From assembly GCF_003171515.1 (NCBI RefSeq), contig NC_089399.1:1054001-1118000 (forward strand): a DNA stretch of 64,000 nucleotides, read 5' to 3'. The first letter of the stretch is position 1. Every line of letters starts with the position of its first letter. The position numbers were made by a program, and so were the translations under genes. The notes beneath the pieces are model-generated. The model ran no database searches, was not told where the DNA came from, and was given only the letters and a program-made list of their open reading frames with translations. The stretch comes from Pyrenophora tritici-repentis (taxonomy: Eukaryota; Ascomycota; Dothideomycetes; Pleosporales; Pleosporaceae). Positions 52,840-63,800 of the stretch are shown piece by piece.

Positions 52840-54068
52840 ATGGGCCCCGCACGTAACAGTGTGCTGGTGCTGCTTGGCCTAGCCATCAGGTTAGTCACGT
52901 TGTCCGCATTTGTATATGACTACTAAACTCTTGCAGCATTCGAGCAGCGCCTGCAGGCTTAAAGAACCGCCAAATTGAGCTTCTTCCACCGAAGCAAAGC
53001 GTGTCTTGGGACACGGGCAATCCTGAACCTACAACAGAATCACAGGATCCTGTCACGCCCAGCAAGCCGACTGATGCTTTCAGCCTCGGTACTCCTTCAG
53101 GATGGTTGTCTTGGGAGACCAGTGGTCCCACCGCCACACCTGAACCTGAGCCTGTTTATCCTGCTCCATCGAAGCCAACAGACCAGTTCAGCATCGGAAA
53201 ACCTTCTTACTGGATCTCATGGGCTACCGGTGGACCTGAACCAACATCAGTACCCGATGAACCAGACTATCCTGCGCCTAAGCCCAGTGACCAGATCAGT
53301 ATTGGAAAGCCAAGTTACAGCATCTCGTGGGACGGTTCAGGTCCAGGTGCCACAACAACACCATCGCCATCGCCATCGCCAACACCCACGCCCACTCCCG
53401 TCTATCCCTCCATCACCTCCTTACCACCAGTATGGTCCAACTCGACAACCACCAGCAAAGCAATCCCGTCAAACACAACCAAACTCTCTTCATCCACCAA
53501 GAAGCCCTCATCAACCCCCAAGCCTCCTCCTCCTCCACACTTCCCTTTCCCTCCATTTCCCTTCCCCTTCCCCCTCCCAGGCCCAAAGCCCACGACTACA
53601 AAAGCCCCTTATGTGAGTCTCTCACCACCCAGGTACAGCGTGAGCTGGGACTTGCAACAGCGGAACCCCCCGCCACCACCTCATACGCCGCATCGGCCAA
53701 AGACGACGTCGACGAAGAAGATGACTACTACCACTAAGACTACGTCGTCATCATCGATGTTGAAGAGTACTTCAAAGTCTACGCCGAAGAGTACACCTAC
53801 ACCTACACCTACACCTACACCTACTCCAACTCCGACTCCCACGCCAACGCTAACATCATACGCACCGCCTGACATCACTCTCGGCCCCCCAGGTTTCAGT
53901 GTATCATGGGGCCTCGATGCACCCGCGGAGACGCCAACACCCGATCCAGAAGCCGACCCGGAATATCCCAGTGACCCTGATGATGATGAAGACCCCGTGC
54001 CCACCCCCACACAACCCAATGATATCGGTATTGGGAAGCCTTCTGCAACTATCATTTGGGGGAGATGA
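52840..54068 (+). CDS. Secreted Pro/Thr/Ser-rich repeat protein, new family
   Basis: Exons 52840-52889 and 52937-54068 give 393 aa. Exon 1 encodes a signal peptide (ARNSVLVLLGLAISIRAAPA), with likely cleavage near RAAPA. The mature protein carries seven copies of a loose motif, hydrophobic-S-I/L-G-x-P-S-x(3)-S-W. Examples are FSLGTPSGWLSWETSG, FSIGKPSYWISWATGG, ISIGKPSYSISWDGSG, ITLGPPGFSVSWGLD and the terminal IGIGKPSATIIWGR. The copies are separated by Pro/Glu/Asp linkers and by long Ser/Thr/Pro tracts including a (TP)n run, which look heavily O-glycosylated. It has only one Trp-type core per copy, no Cys-rich pattern and no GPI signal. A cell-wall or apoplastic role is an inference. I recognise no family. 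Confidence 0.8.
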
Positions 54069-54342
54069 AAGACAAAGCAATGGGTAGGCTGAGTAGGGTG
54101 GTTGCTGAGAGCGTGAGCTTAACTCGTAAAGGGGTTTCCAGAATGTAATGGCACCCGATTTTAGTTTGCTTAACGGAATTCACAACATGGTTCACTTGTT
54201 CTGCCATAAAAATTGTGCCCATGCTCATTGTGAGAATATTTACTCTGTGATGTAAAATGTGATAATGTACATTATATTGCCATCGAGAGAATTAAACGTA
54301 ATACAAAGCAAAAGCGCTAAGAGTGAAGTGTGTTGAGGCGCA

Positions 54343-56219
54343 TCACGAAGACTGAGACTGTGTTGAAGCAGGCTGACTGCGGACCTGAAGTTTCTTAGGC
54401 TTCTTCTTCGCCTTGGGTTCTTCAGAAGTCGAATCCTGTTTCTTCTCCTCGCCTTTGTCTGACGCTTCCTTCTGCGACGGCGCCGCGCTTTCAGTTTCTA
54501 GAGCTTCGGTCTCTTTTTGTGTCTCCGATTGTGACTCCGTCGACTCTGCTTTGGGTTCCTCAGGCACAGCCTTCTTCTTCTCTTCGGACTGTTCTTTCTC
54601 TTCTTTCCCCTTCAAGCCCAACTTCTTCGGTGCCTTCTTCGCTTTGCTGGATGAGATGGAACTCGCCAGATCCTCACCTTCTTGCATATCCTCAACCAAA
54701 AAGTTACTGGCCATGCAGCGTCCACCGTTCTGCTTCCCAACTTCCATTGGACAAGCACTAAATACGATCACAACATCTCGTTCAGCACGGAATCTGACAA
54801 AACACCGCTTCTTGCCCTTTGGCTCCTCAATACTAAGCGTCACACCTTTTGTGCCTGCTCCGTCGCTCTGTAGAGTACCTTCAGACTGTAGAGGCGCATT
54901 CATGAAGAGGTGTAGAGGTGTAGGCGCAATGTTGACGGAGATGTCCGCACCGACTGCCTTGGCACCCTTGAGTCCGGCGGTCTCGTTGATCTCCTTGAGC
55001 GCGAGGACGAGGTTTTCGGCACAACTACCGTGTTCGGCAGGCTTATCTACACCCAGTGCAGCATATTGATTTGCGTCGCATGCCGCCGTCAGGGTATCGT
55101 GTGCACCAGGTGATGTGTCTTCGATAAAGGTCAAGATTGGATTGCGAAGGTTGGTCAGGAGCTCATCGTCGACTTCGGGGCAGACCTTGTGTGAGGCTGC
55201 GCGTGTGTGTGGAAGGGAGAGGTACTCCATGGGAGGTTGGGACGAGTTCGAGGGATGAAGGGATGTGTATGCGGAGTAGGCAGCGTAAACTGAGGAAGCG
55301 TAGCCTGAGCCTGTTGCAGCTATACAGTGTCAGTACGAATTTAGTAGTAACTGCTATCCAAAAACGTACCAGCCATAGTTCCTGCGCCCACGGGCGTCTT
55401 TGAGAAGTCATACAACTGCTCTGCATAGCTCTTATTCGGATCGCGGTAATGGCTCGCCTTGAAAGCGCTGACAACAGACTTGGAGTCCGGTACTTCCACA
55501 TTTGGCACATAGCTAGAGAAGCTCTTTCCAGTGGGTAGGTACGAAGACCATTTCTTTGTATTCTCCTCGTTCTGTTTCTTCTCCTGCTCTGAGGTGGGCT
55601 TCTGTTCTGCCTCTTGTTTGTTTGCGCCACCCTTGTTACGGTATGGGATTGAAGGCAGGTAGGATGCCCATGTGCGTTTGTTAGGCTTCGAGGACGATGG
55701 CGTGGTTCCGTTCTTCTCGTTTGTGGTGTTATCGGGTGTTTGCTCAGATGAGTCTTTGGCTGTCTGGGTAACATCGGCTGCTTGCTCAGGAGAGTCTTCG
55801 ACTTCTTGCTTGGAGTCCTCAATGCTCTTCTCGGTCGATTGCGCCTCCTTCCCATCACCACTCTCATCCTCTTTCTTCTCCTCCTTTCCACTCTCTACCA
55901 GGGTCTCAGTATCTTTGCCTTCACCCTCCTCAACCGCCTTCTTCAACTCCTCAGCCTCTTTCTTGACTTGTTCCTCATCCAGCTCCCCTCCTGTACCATC
56001 CTCCTCATCCTCAGGTGGAGCCCCCAAAGTAAACGCCCACATACTAACCACCTGCTGCCCATACGTATTAATGACCTTGATAGTCCTTCCCCTCGGTACA
56101 AAAGTCGCCACGCCATGGCGGGCAGGTATAGTCTGCAATTCCCCCGACATATCGTCGACAGTATTCGTAAAACCTTCGTACTCGTCTGGCTTATTTCGCT
56201 GTACCTTGTTCTTCTTCAT
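54343..56219 (-). CDS. DUF1989 (urea-carboxylase-associated type) protein split by a charged insert
   Basis: Exons 55370-56219 and 54343-55319 give 608 aa from the first in-frame ATG (MKKNKVQRNKPDEYEGFTN). The first DUF1989 strands are at about residues 25-65 (LQTIPARHGVATFVPRGRTI, VINTYGQQVVSMWAFTLG). About 200 residues of Glu/Lys/Ser-rich sequence follow. The domain then resumes with MEYLSLPHTRAASHKVCPEV, FIEDTSPGAHDTLTAACDA, HGSCAENLVLALKEIN and DVVIVFSACPMEV. His/Cys/Asp residues of the family are present. The last 95 residues are again Lys/Glu-rich. The frame is open and hydrophobic for about 40 codons upstream of the ATG, so an additional 5' exon is possible. Bacterial relatives sit near urea carboxylase; the fungal role is unknown. 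Confidence 0.85.
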
Positions 56220-59156
56220 CCGCTGCTTCTCAACAGCCGATAACACAGATACAAGCGCGAGTCCAGCGAGCGCGCGACGAGAAGGGATTTGAGGCGCCGT
56301 CTTGACGATAACGCTAGCAAGGCCAGCAAGGAAACAAAACAGGATGGGAGGTTAGTTGGAACAGTCACTAGTGTAGTCTGGCTTCGTATATCGCCCTTCA
56401 ACAGACGAGTAGGCAAGTCGTGGAGCGACTACCATGTTTACAGGGTTCGGTGACGTATGTGGTTGTACAAACACCTGTGGCTGCACAACGCCATTCGCCC
56501 AACAGGTTCACCCGCAAGCATGGAAGCCCTAGTGAAGGGCTGCGCGAGCATGTTTGCTAGGATTGCGATTGTGGAGATGACGCAGCCTGATGGAACCTTG
56601 TTTTGAGATGGGAAAAATAGTGCGGGGAGGCTGATGGGCTGTTGCCATGAACTCCTCGCTTACACTTACGTAGGCTCGTCACTACCTACTCCCGTAGTAT
56701 GTGCTGCGGATATATGTTGAGGAATTAAGCAGGTTTGAAGCTCTCTCGCGTACAATTGCTACCGTGCCGATAGCATCACTGAGTACGATGGATTTGGATG
56801 CCGGGCCGATACAGTAGGTCGTAACACTGGGAAATGGATCCAGGAGCTGCAGTGTACCATTGGGGACAAAATAGAAAGCGTATAAAGCATACTGTGCTCT
56901 TCAGGGACACTTGAGAGTTACATAAATGCGGATGTATTCTGTAAATAGCATCTAGCCCGGCAGAAATCACGGAACTTTGAAACCCCCCCAGGTTCAGATA
57001 ACCGCCTGGTGATTCAAAATTCACATGCAAAATGTGAGGCAAATGGACGAACAAAGCTCATCCCAGATTCCCGTTCCTGCAGCACTAGAAATCTAAACAA
57101 GATCTCGATCCGATCTGGTCCACAACCTAGATATGCAGGGCCAACAATAGCCCATTGGAGCTATGGTCACCTACTGTACAGCAACTGACAATGATAGATG
57201 GCCATCTAACCCACTCTACTAAGTAATAGTCCAGAGCATGCGGTCGAACCTTGGAACTCTCGCGGCTCGGTCTAGCTACCAATGCCTCTAAGTATACGCA
57301 CGGAGTACATTGTGCATGCTACAGGTCACGAGGACACATGGCTGCAATGTTCCTTTGGGACTCGTTCGGTAAGCGGTAGTTCGGGGGTTCCATGCCTTGC
57401 AGCTTTCCCGGTACGATTTCCTTCAGCGCGTGACCGTTCGTACCAGCTTCTGTGCAACGTGGAATCAACCGAGAATTGTTTCTTTCAATGAAAAACGGGT
57501 TGCTCGTCAAAAAGACTGTGTCGTTCGTCGATTATTGGGGTGCCGCATGGCTTGATTGATCTGCGGATCTAATGCATGTGGTTTTCGGAACCAAAAAAGA
57601 AAGGTCGAGGGAAACCGGAGTAATTAATGCAATAATAATGTCCATGTCAGATGCCCATCATCGGGTCGATATCAACGATTCTAACGTCTAGAGTCTGGGT
57701 GCTCAAAGTCAAAATTTGAAGGGTGGAGCGGAAACCGGTGAGCACGTGCCGGTAATCGGGAGGAACTTGGAATGGAAAATGATGATGTAGCGAGCGGCGG
57801 AAGAATTAGAAAGTAGTATCGCGGGCGGCGGCAAGTCTTCCTAAATAATAGTAGGATTCTCCGCCGGTCTTACTCAAGAGATGTGCTCTTCGTATCCGTC
57901 ATACCGACCACAGCACGTGCCTGACAGAGAGTGAGCATCTAGACACTGAACACGCGGACGGCAGTCCCCGTCCACAAAGTCTCCTATTCATTCTATCCTT
58001 GTGCATCATCCAAACATGCACTGCCACTGCAACTGCAATCCTCATACGTTGCAGTAGCCACAGCGACGATGATTGCTTCTTCCCCGCCACAGTCTATGCA
58101 TCACCTTGGCTCGTCTGCAGCTTTCGCGTCTCGACCTCAACCTTTTGACATAGCCGAGACAGGCGCCAAGTCGCCCTAAGGCCATGGAACCCACCTGCTA
58201 AATCGAGACGTCGTTAGCTCTTCAGCAAGCTTCGCAGCGCCCGGCATGTGCACCGGGCCTACACCCTCAAGCCACAGCCATCTTTCCGCGACTCTTGGCT
58301 CCAATACCCACTAGGGCGCCTGCACGTGGGTGGGTGGGTATAAAGCAAGCCAGGAGAAAGCGCGTGTTCCCGAACCAAAAAGGAAAAGGAACGGACTACG
58401 CAACGTTGCAAAGCATGTGGAAGATATCGCGGACAGATATCAAGACAAAGGCAGGGTGAATGAGGCGAGCGGGGCACCGACATGACGGCGACATGCTGAC
58501 CATGCCGAATGCGCGTCGTCCCACCGGAAGTGATTGCGTGCTGATGTCATACAACAGGCTCGCGGCCCGTGGTGCGACTTTCACATGAAAGAAAGTCGTT
58601 GTCGGTCTGAGCGAGCCAGAGAGGAGACGTGCATTGCCTTGCGCGCTGCGCGCATCCTGCATGCGCACATGAGAGTGCGAAACACGGACAACGGCCCCAC
58701 GCAGGCAAGCAATGGCGCGCTTCACCTGCCCTTCAGCTGTGCGTCAAGCTTCTTGGTTAAGCTCTTGCGTCGTCCATAGTCCCAGTCCCGACCCAACACA
58801 CTCTTCTTGCTGCTCCAACCAATCTCTTCATTCTTGCGACGCTTCTTTCCTTCCGTGCCACACTCTTCCTTCTATCCATATTTTACTCTCTTCATCCTTA
58901 GCCCTCGAATTACTAGCCTTGGCCGACACTATCGAACGCCGGCTGAGACGTTCTTTTTCGGCTTTGTACAGTACTTGACGTCTTGTTCCCGGCTCCCATA
59001 TTCATCCATCTCACCTGACCCTCGACTCCGCTTTCCACCACCACCACTACATCCTTTGTGAACCGTCAGCACCAGCACCACCAGCACCACCACCACCATA
59101 CCACGAATTTCTTTCTTTCTTTTTCAAAACTCCATATCCAGTATCCTCATCCAAAA
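56220..59156. other. Large gene-poor intergenic region
   Basis: At 2.9 kb this is the longest gap without a supported gene. Three CACGTG hexamers lie at about 57740, 57915 and 58325. A C/T-rich stretch from about 58770 with CAC/CAG repeats at 59060-59100 looks like the leader of the next gene. No tRNA, ncRNA or long ORF was recognised. Confidence 0.55.
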
Positions 59157-59765
59157 ATGGACTGTATAGAGGCTGCGGGCGCCAGGCGGGCCATGTCGCT
59201 CATGTTCACAGTTCCTGAGCGCTTCATCGGCTTCGCGCACATGGACCAAAAGACTTTCTTCGAACTCTCCGACTGGATTCTCGCAAACGTTGCGTCGACC
59301 ATCACTACCGACATTAGTGTCGAAGAATCGCTATTCGTCTTCCTGGACATTGTCGCACAGGGGAACAGCTTCAGTGCTGTCGCGTACGGCTGGGATCATG
59401 ACGTTGAGCTGACACAGGGGTATGTTGCCTTTGGATATTGTCGTCTCATTGATGACTATAACTGACTGTTATGCAGAATATTCCTAAACGTGCTCAACGC
59501 CCTCACCGTACTGCGCGAAAGCCGCGAAATCGCCGACTCATGTCCGCCATTCACACAAACTCGTAAACGCTGGGAAGTCGCCCGAAAATGGAACCAAAAA
59601 CGGTCTCGCATGGGTGGCGTAGGTGGCGCTGTCGGCGGAGTAGTCAGGATAGGTTACGACGAGATGTCGAGGGACGGCCTCGAAGTCGATCAGGAATGTC
59701 TCAAGGAGGCACTGATCGCGCTCAACAACTTCATCCATGAGAACGCCGACCATGACGAGTCATGA
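59157..59765 (+). CDS. Stand-alone HARBI1/PIF-type N-terminal domain (DUF8040-like) protein
   Basis: Exons 59157-59419 and 59477-59765 give 183 aa. Residues 15-100 resemble the helical domain that precedes the DDE nuclease in PIF/Harbinger transposases and HARBI1. The visible core is MDQKTFFELSDWILAN, ISVEESLFVFLDIVAQGNSF and QGIFLNVLNALTVLRE. No DDE catalytic residues follow. The remainder is basic, then Gly-rich (GGVGGAVGGVVRIGYDEM), and ends with an acidic helix (LKEALIALNNFIHENADHDE). The 57-nt intron has GTATGT and ATGCAG ends. It lacks stops, has no terminal repeats nearby and keeps its frame, so it looks like a domesticated fragment under constraint. The family match is by eye only. 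Confidence 0.65.
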
Positions 59766-60118
59766 TCGTGTCGTTGCTCGGTTTTTTTTTCTTTTGTTTG
59801 CATCGGTACCGGTGTTGATTTGGCGTCTGGATAACGACTTGGGTTTGGGTAGCGCATCGCATCGGTTGGAAAGATTGGGTTTGGGTTTTTCGTTGTTGTC
59901 TTGACACGAGTTTCCTTTGGTTCTTCGTTTCGTATGTACATAGCTTGTACGTTCTTTCGCTCTTTCGCAGGTCGAAGAAAAAAATGCCGTCATGGCTAGG
60001 CTTTGACAATGCCGCCTCCTCTCCAGACCCTATTGTTGTACGTGCCCATTTTATCTTGCATCCTGGTCCCTATCCTCCCAGCTTCAGTGTTGCGTGTATC
60101 GCATCAGTTTCTCCACCT
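59766..60118. other. Convergent intergenic region
   Basis: The 353 bp between two stops are T-rich, with homopolymer T near 59780, and look like 3' UTR sequence. No gene is seen. Confidence 0.6.
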
Positions 60119-60843
60119 TCACCCTAACTCAACAGACCCCACAACGCCCTTACCCAGAACACCTAACCTCCCCTTCATTATTCCCAAACTCTCCTCAATT
60201 CTCTCCGCCGGCTCTCCCCTCTCCATTCTCATCAGTGCCAACGTGATCAACCCTGCATCCAGATATGTCCTCCCCTTGAACCCCCTCCTCCCCACATCCC
60301 TCAACTCTTCTTCCGCCGCCTCCGCAATGCGCTGCCTTGCCTCGAGCACGCGCAACACAGGATTGTTCCGAGCATCAGGGAATGCAGATTGCGGCGGAGA
60401 GTTCATCATGGTATCGGAGGGTAGGTGGGGTGAGGTGTTGCGCCTGGGGTCGAATTGCGAGAGCGAGGAGGGCGAGTAGTGGGGGTTTGGCTGGACTGCG
60501 CCAAGGGAGGAGAGGCGCGAGGCAAAGGCTGGGTCGCGAGCATCGTTCAAAACGGCTGGTGGGGAGGTTGCATGTTAGTATAGTGTCATGGCAGTCTGGA
60601 TTTGGAAGAAATAATGTGATGCAATGAGCATCAGACAGGCAATGTCGACTCACCATTTGTTTTCTCACTCGTAGCCTGCAACTCAGGATGTACAATGGGT
60701 CCATTGTTTTGCGTCTTTAACCCAGGCACCTTTTGCGTCGTCGTCGTCGTCGGTGTTGTTGTAGTACTGGTCGGCGCCCTTGTAGGATATTTTCTCGCCG
60801 CGCTGCCCGCAGCTTTTGCACCTTTGGAAGCTGACGAACCCAT
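60119..60843 (-). CDS. Conserved fungal protein with putative N-myristoylation site
   Basis: Exons 60654-60843 and 60119-60555 give 208 aa. The protein begins MGSSASKGAKAAGSAARKYP, where Gly2, Ser6 and a following Lys fit the N-myristoylation consensus. A Thr/Pro tract follows (TSTTTTPTTTTTQ). The C-terminal half is helical: NPVLRVLEARQRIAEAAEEE, then VGRRGFKGRTYLDAGLITLA, then PAERIEESLGIMKGRLGVLG. I have the impression of a conserved Pezizomycotina family of the same architecture but know no name or function. Membrane association is inferred from the N-terminus alone. It lies 351 bp from the DAHP synthase gene on the same strand. Confidence 0.75.
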
Positions 60844-61194
60844 CCTATGAGGGGTATTATGTATTTGTTCTTGTTGGGAGAGAGGAAGTGGGGTCGCAGT
60901 AAGCGTGCAGAATGTTGAGCTTGATAACGTTTTGTTGATAAGAGCGGAGACGTGACCTGCATGGAACGGTTGGGGGACTTTTGCGGGAAAGCTTGGGCCA
61001 GGGGCCAATGATGTATTAGATGAGAAGGTATTGCATCATCGCCTGATAGGCGGTTGATTCTGGGGGTGTGCACTGCATTTGGGTCATGTTTGTGATGGCA
61101 TCGATTGGGGAGCAATCATTCATTTCATTTTTTAGTTTAGCCTTGTCGTGGTACGAATTGGCCGTACGAGGAAAAAGTGGCTTCATGTACTACT
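60844..61194. other. Intergenic region upstream of the myristoylated-protein gene
   Basis: The 351 bp hold the promoter of the downstream minus-strand gene and the 3' end of DAHP synthase. Nothing else is seen. Confidence 0.6.
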
Positions 61195-62847
61195 CTACTG
61201 CAACTTTTCGTCCGCGCGATAATGTCCCGCGACAAGGAAGGCCAATTCCAACGCCTGTTTTTCGTTCAAACGCGGGTCGCAGTACGTAGTGTAGTTTAGG
61301 CTCAGATCCTCATCTACCAGACCTTCACTTCCACCAGTACACTCTGTGACTGCATCACCAGTCAATTCAAGATGCATGCCACCGAGGAAAGAACCATGCT
61401 GCTTGTGGATCTTGAGCGCAGACGAGAGCTCAGAGAAGATGCTGTTGAAGGAGCGCGTCTTGATACCTGTTGGGGTGCTGCGAGTGTTCCTATCGAAATG
61501 TTAGTGATTGCGCTCAGGTGTAACACATTCGACTGTCCTTACCCGTGCATCGGGTCGCACTGCCAGACGACGACATGGCCACTGCTCTTTACAGCCTCAA
61601 TGTGTGCGCCCAGCATAGATTCGACCTTGTCTGCACCATATCGTGTGATGAGCGTGATCTTGCCAATCTCCTTGTTAGGATTGACAATGTCGAGGAGCTC
61701 AATTAGCTCATCGTTCTTCATGGAAGGCCCAACCTTGATACCAATTGGGTTCTCAATACCACGGAAGTACTCCACATGACCGCCGTCGATCTGACGTGTT
61801 CGATCGCCGATCCAGATGAAATGAGCCGAAGTGTTGTACCAGCCCTTGCCATCGGTTGAAGGTTGCGAAGGCGTGTAGCCAGCTGGATGCTTGAGTCTCC
61901 TAGTCAAGCTCTGCTCGTACTCCAAGACAAGGCCTTCATGGCTAGTGAACAAATCTACGGTTTGTAGCTGCCCTGAAGTATCTGCACCGATGGTCTTCAT
62001 GAAGCGCAATGAGTCTGAGATGCTGTGAACGATTTTGGAGTATTTCGCCTGCAGCTCTTCGTCCCGGACATGGCCCAGCTCCCAGTCCAACGGGTTATGC
62101 AGATCAGCAATACCGCTCGCAAGCTGTCCACGGATATAGTTCAACGTGGTAGCAGAGTGGAAATAGGCGCTGACTAGTCTCTCGGGATCTACTCTCCTGG
62201 AATCAGGGTCATATCCGTTTAGGATATCACCTCGGAAGCTAGGAACCTCTTTGCCGTTCAACATCTCCGTGGGGCTGGATCTGGGCTTTGCATACTGTCC
62301 CGCTATACGGCCAATGCGGATGACAGGCTTGTTGGAGCCCCAAATGAGAACCAAACTCATCTGCAGAAGAAGCTTAATCTTCGCGTCGATGGGATTATCA
62401 GCGCAGTAAGAGAACAACTCGGCACAGTCACCGCCCTGGAGGAGGAATGATTTGCCAAGAGCAGCTTCGCGAAGGCTGGCCTTGAGTCTTGAAATCTCAG
62501 TCGGCGTAACGATAGGCGGCAAACCAGAGAGTTTTGCGAGGGCGGCAGACACGGCTGCTTGGTCTTCATATGTGACGACTTGCTTGATGGGCTTTGATCT
62601 CCATGCTGTGACAAGGTCAGCGCAAGAATTGTAGTGTCTACCTTGCATTCTTACATTCTGGTGACCATCCTTGACTTTGGCTATCGGCTGTGGTCACTTG
62701 CTTGGGTCTTTCAGGTATCTGTGTTGAGTCCGCATTCGGTGTTGACGATGATGCCTGATGTTCTGGCTGTCCACCTTGCTGACCACCTGACGCTGCCATG
62801 AACTTGCTCACGTAGTCGGTCAATTTCGCATGCCCTTCGTTGTCCAT
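61195..62847 (-). CDS. Class II 3-deoxy-D-arabino-heptulosonate 7-phosphate (DAHP) synthase
   Basis: This enzyme condenses phosphoenolpyruvate and erythrose 4-phosphate, the first shikimate-pathway step. Three exons, 62655-62847, 61543-62605 and 61195-61489, give 516 aa. The N-terminal 60 residues are Gln/Ser-rich and not part of the fold. The TIM barrel has SWRSKPIKQVVTYED, LLQGGDCAELFSYC with a metal-ligand Cys, RIGRIAGQYAKPRSSPTE, FTSHEGLVLEYEQ, and WQCDPMHGNT with the conserved His. It ends YCDPRLNEKQALELAFLVA. This is the plant/microbial class II type, distinct from the class I Aro3/Aro4 enzymes of yeast. In filamentous fungi it can be a paralogue in primary or secondary metabolism; no biosynthetic cluster surrounds it here. 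Confidence 0.95.
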
Positions 62848-63386
62848 GGTGTATGAGATACGGGTCAGGAATCCGAACGCTGCAAGAAGGTTTAGCTGGG
62901 ACTATGAGTCAACTCGAAACGTTAATATGGAATCACGGTAAGCACTCCTGCTGCAAACCGACGTGAATAAAGGACGTAAGCACATGATGACTCAACCACA
63001 CAAAAAACTGCAGTAAAAGCGGACTTGCGCCTACAAGATGGACAATGACGTAATGGGGCAAACTCACCTCGGGAGGTAGTGAGTAGCAGTGTGAAGGCCA
63101 GAAAGCTGCAAGTGTTGCAGCTTCGGAGCGAGAAGTTATGAGCTGTGCGTATTTACGTATAGGAATGCTAAATGCCGCAAGTGAAATAGTGCATCTAATT
63201 GTAGAAAACGCAGCCAATAGCGGTCGCTCTTTTTTCCAATTGGTCACCTTTTCTACAGCTTCCTAGTCGAGCTCTACCAACCCCACAGTCCTCAGCTCTC
63301 AATTGTCGCAACACACTTCTTGTTCCCAATACATCTCCCATTGTCCCAGAAAAATCTGAACCTGCTGCACGCATTCCGACTTCAAA
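62848..63386. other. Divergent promoter region between DAHP synthase and HYPK
   Basis: The 539 bp between two divergent starts should contain both promoters and leaders. No repeats or ORFs are supported. Confidence 0.6.
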
Positions 63387-63800
63387 ATGGCAGAGCCCCA
63401 ACCCTCGACTGTCAAAGAAGGCGCCGCCGACCCGCATGCCCCCACCGGCACAGCCGAAGACCGCAAAGCCGCCGCCGCCCTCTCCACGCTCGATGCGCAA
63501 GAAGGTGCTGACAATGGGGAGAAAAAGGAGGTAGACGGCAAAGCTCTGGATAAAGCGATGAAAGGTCTGAGTGTCAAGGAGAACAAGCAAGGCGACAAGA
63601 AGAGCGTCAAGATCGACGCTTCTGACGTAACACTTTTGGTACGTCAAGTCGGGAGCGGAGCATCAATGGGGCAGTGAGCTAATGAATCAATAAAGATGAA
63701 TGAACTCGAGGTTTCCAAACCGAAAGCGACTGAACTGCTTCGCGCGCACGATGGCAATGCGGTAAAGGCCATGACCGCCTTTGTCATGACGGCGCCTTGA
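63387..63800 (+). CDS. hypk: HYPK-like protein (NatA N-acetyltransferase partner)
   Basis: HYPK binds and modulates the ribosome-bound NatA N-terminal acetyltransferase. Two exons, 63387-63638 and 63696-63800, give 118 aa. The N-terminal half is Ala/Glu/Lys-rich, ending DGKALDKAMKGLSVKE. The C-terminal UBA-like NAC-type domain reads KKSVKIDASDVTLLMNELEV followed by SKPKATELLRAHDGNAVKAM, the family hallmark. The exon 1/2 join falls at TLL|MNEL with an AAAG acceptor. The length is normal for the family. Confidence 0.9.

Noticed and set aside
47269..56219. Lipase, Qri7, secreted protein and DUF1989 neighbourhood considered as a metabolic cluster
   Set aside because: No backbone enzyme, tailoring enzymes or cluster regulator are present; functions are unrelated housekeeping or unknown roles.
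57740..58330. Three CACGTG E-boxes in the large gap, plus single ones near 5297, 11740, 25975 and 27935, considered as Pho4-type regulon sites
   Set aside because: A 6-bp palindrome is expected many times in 64 kb. Spacing and neighbours give no consistent link to phosphate genes.
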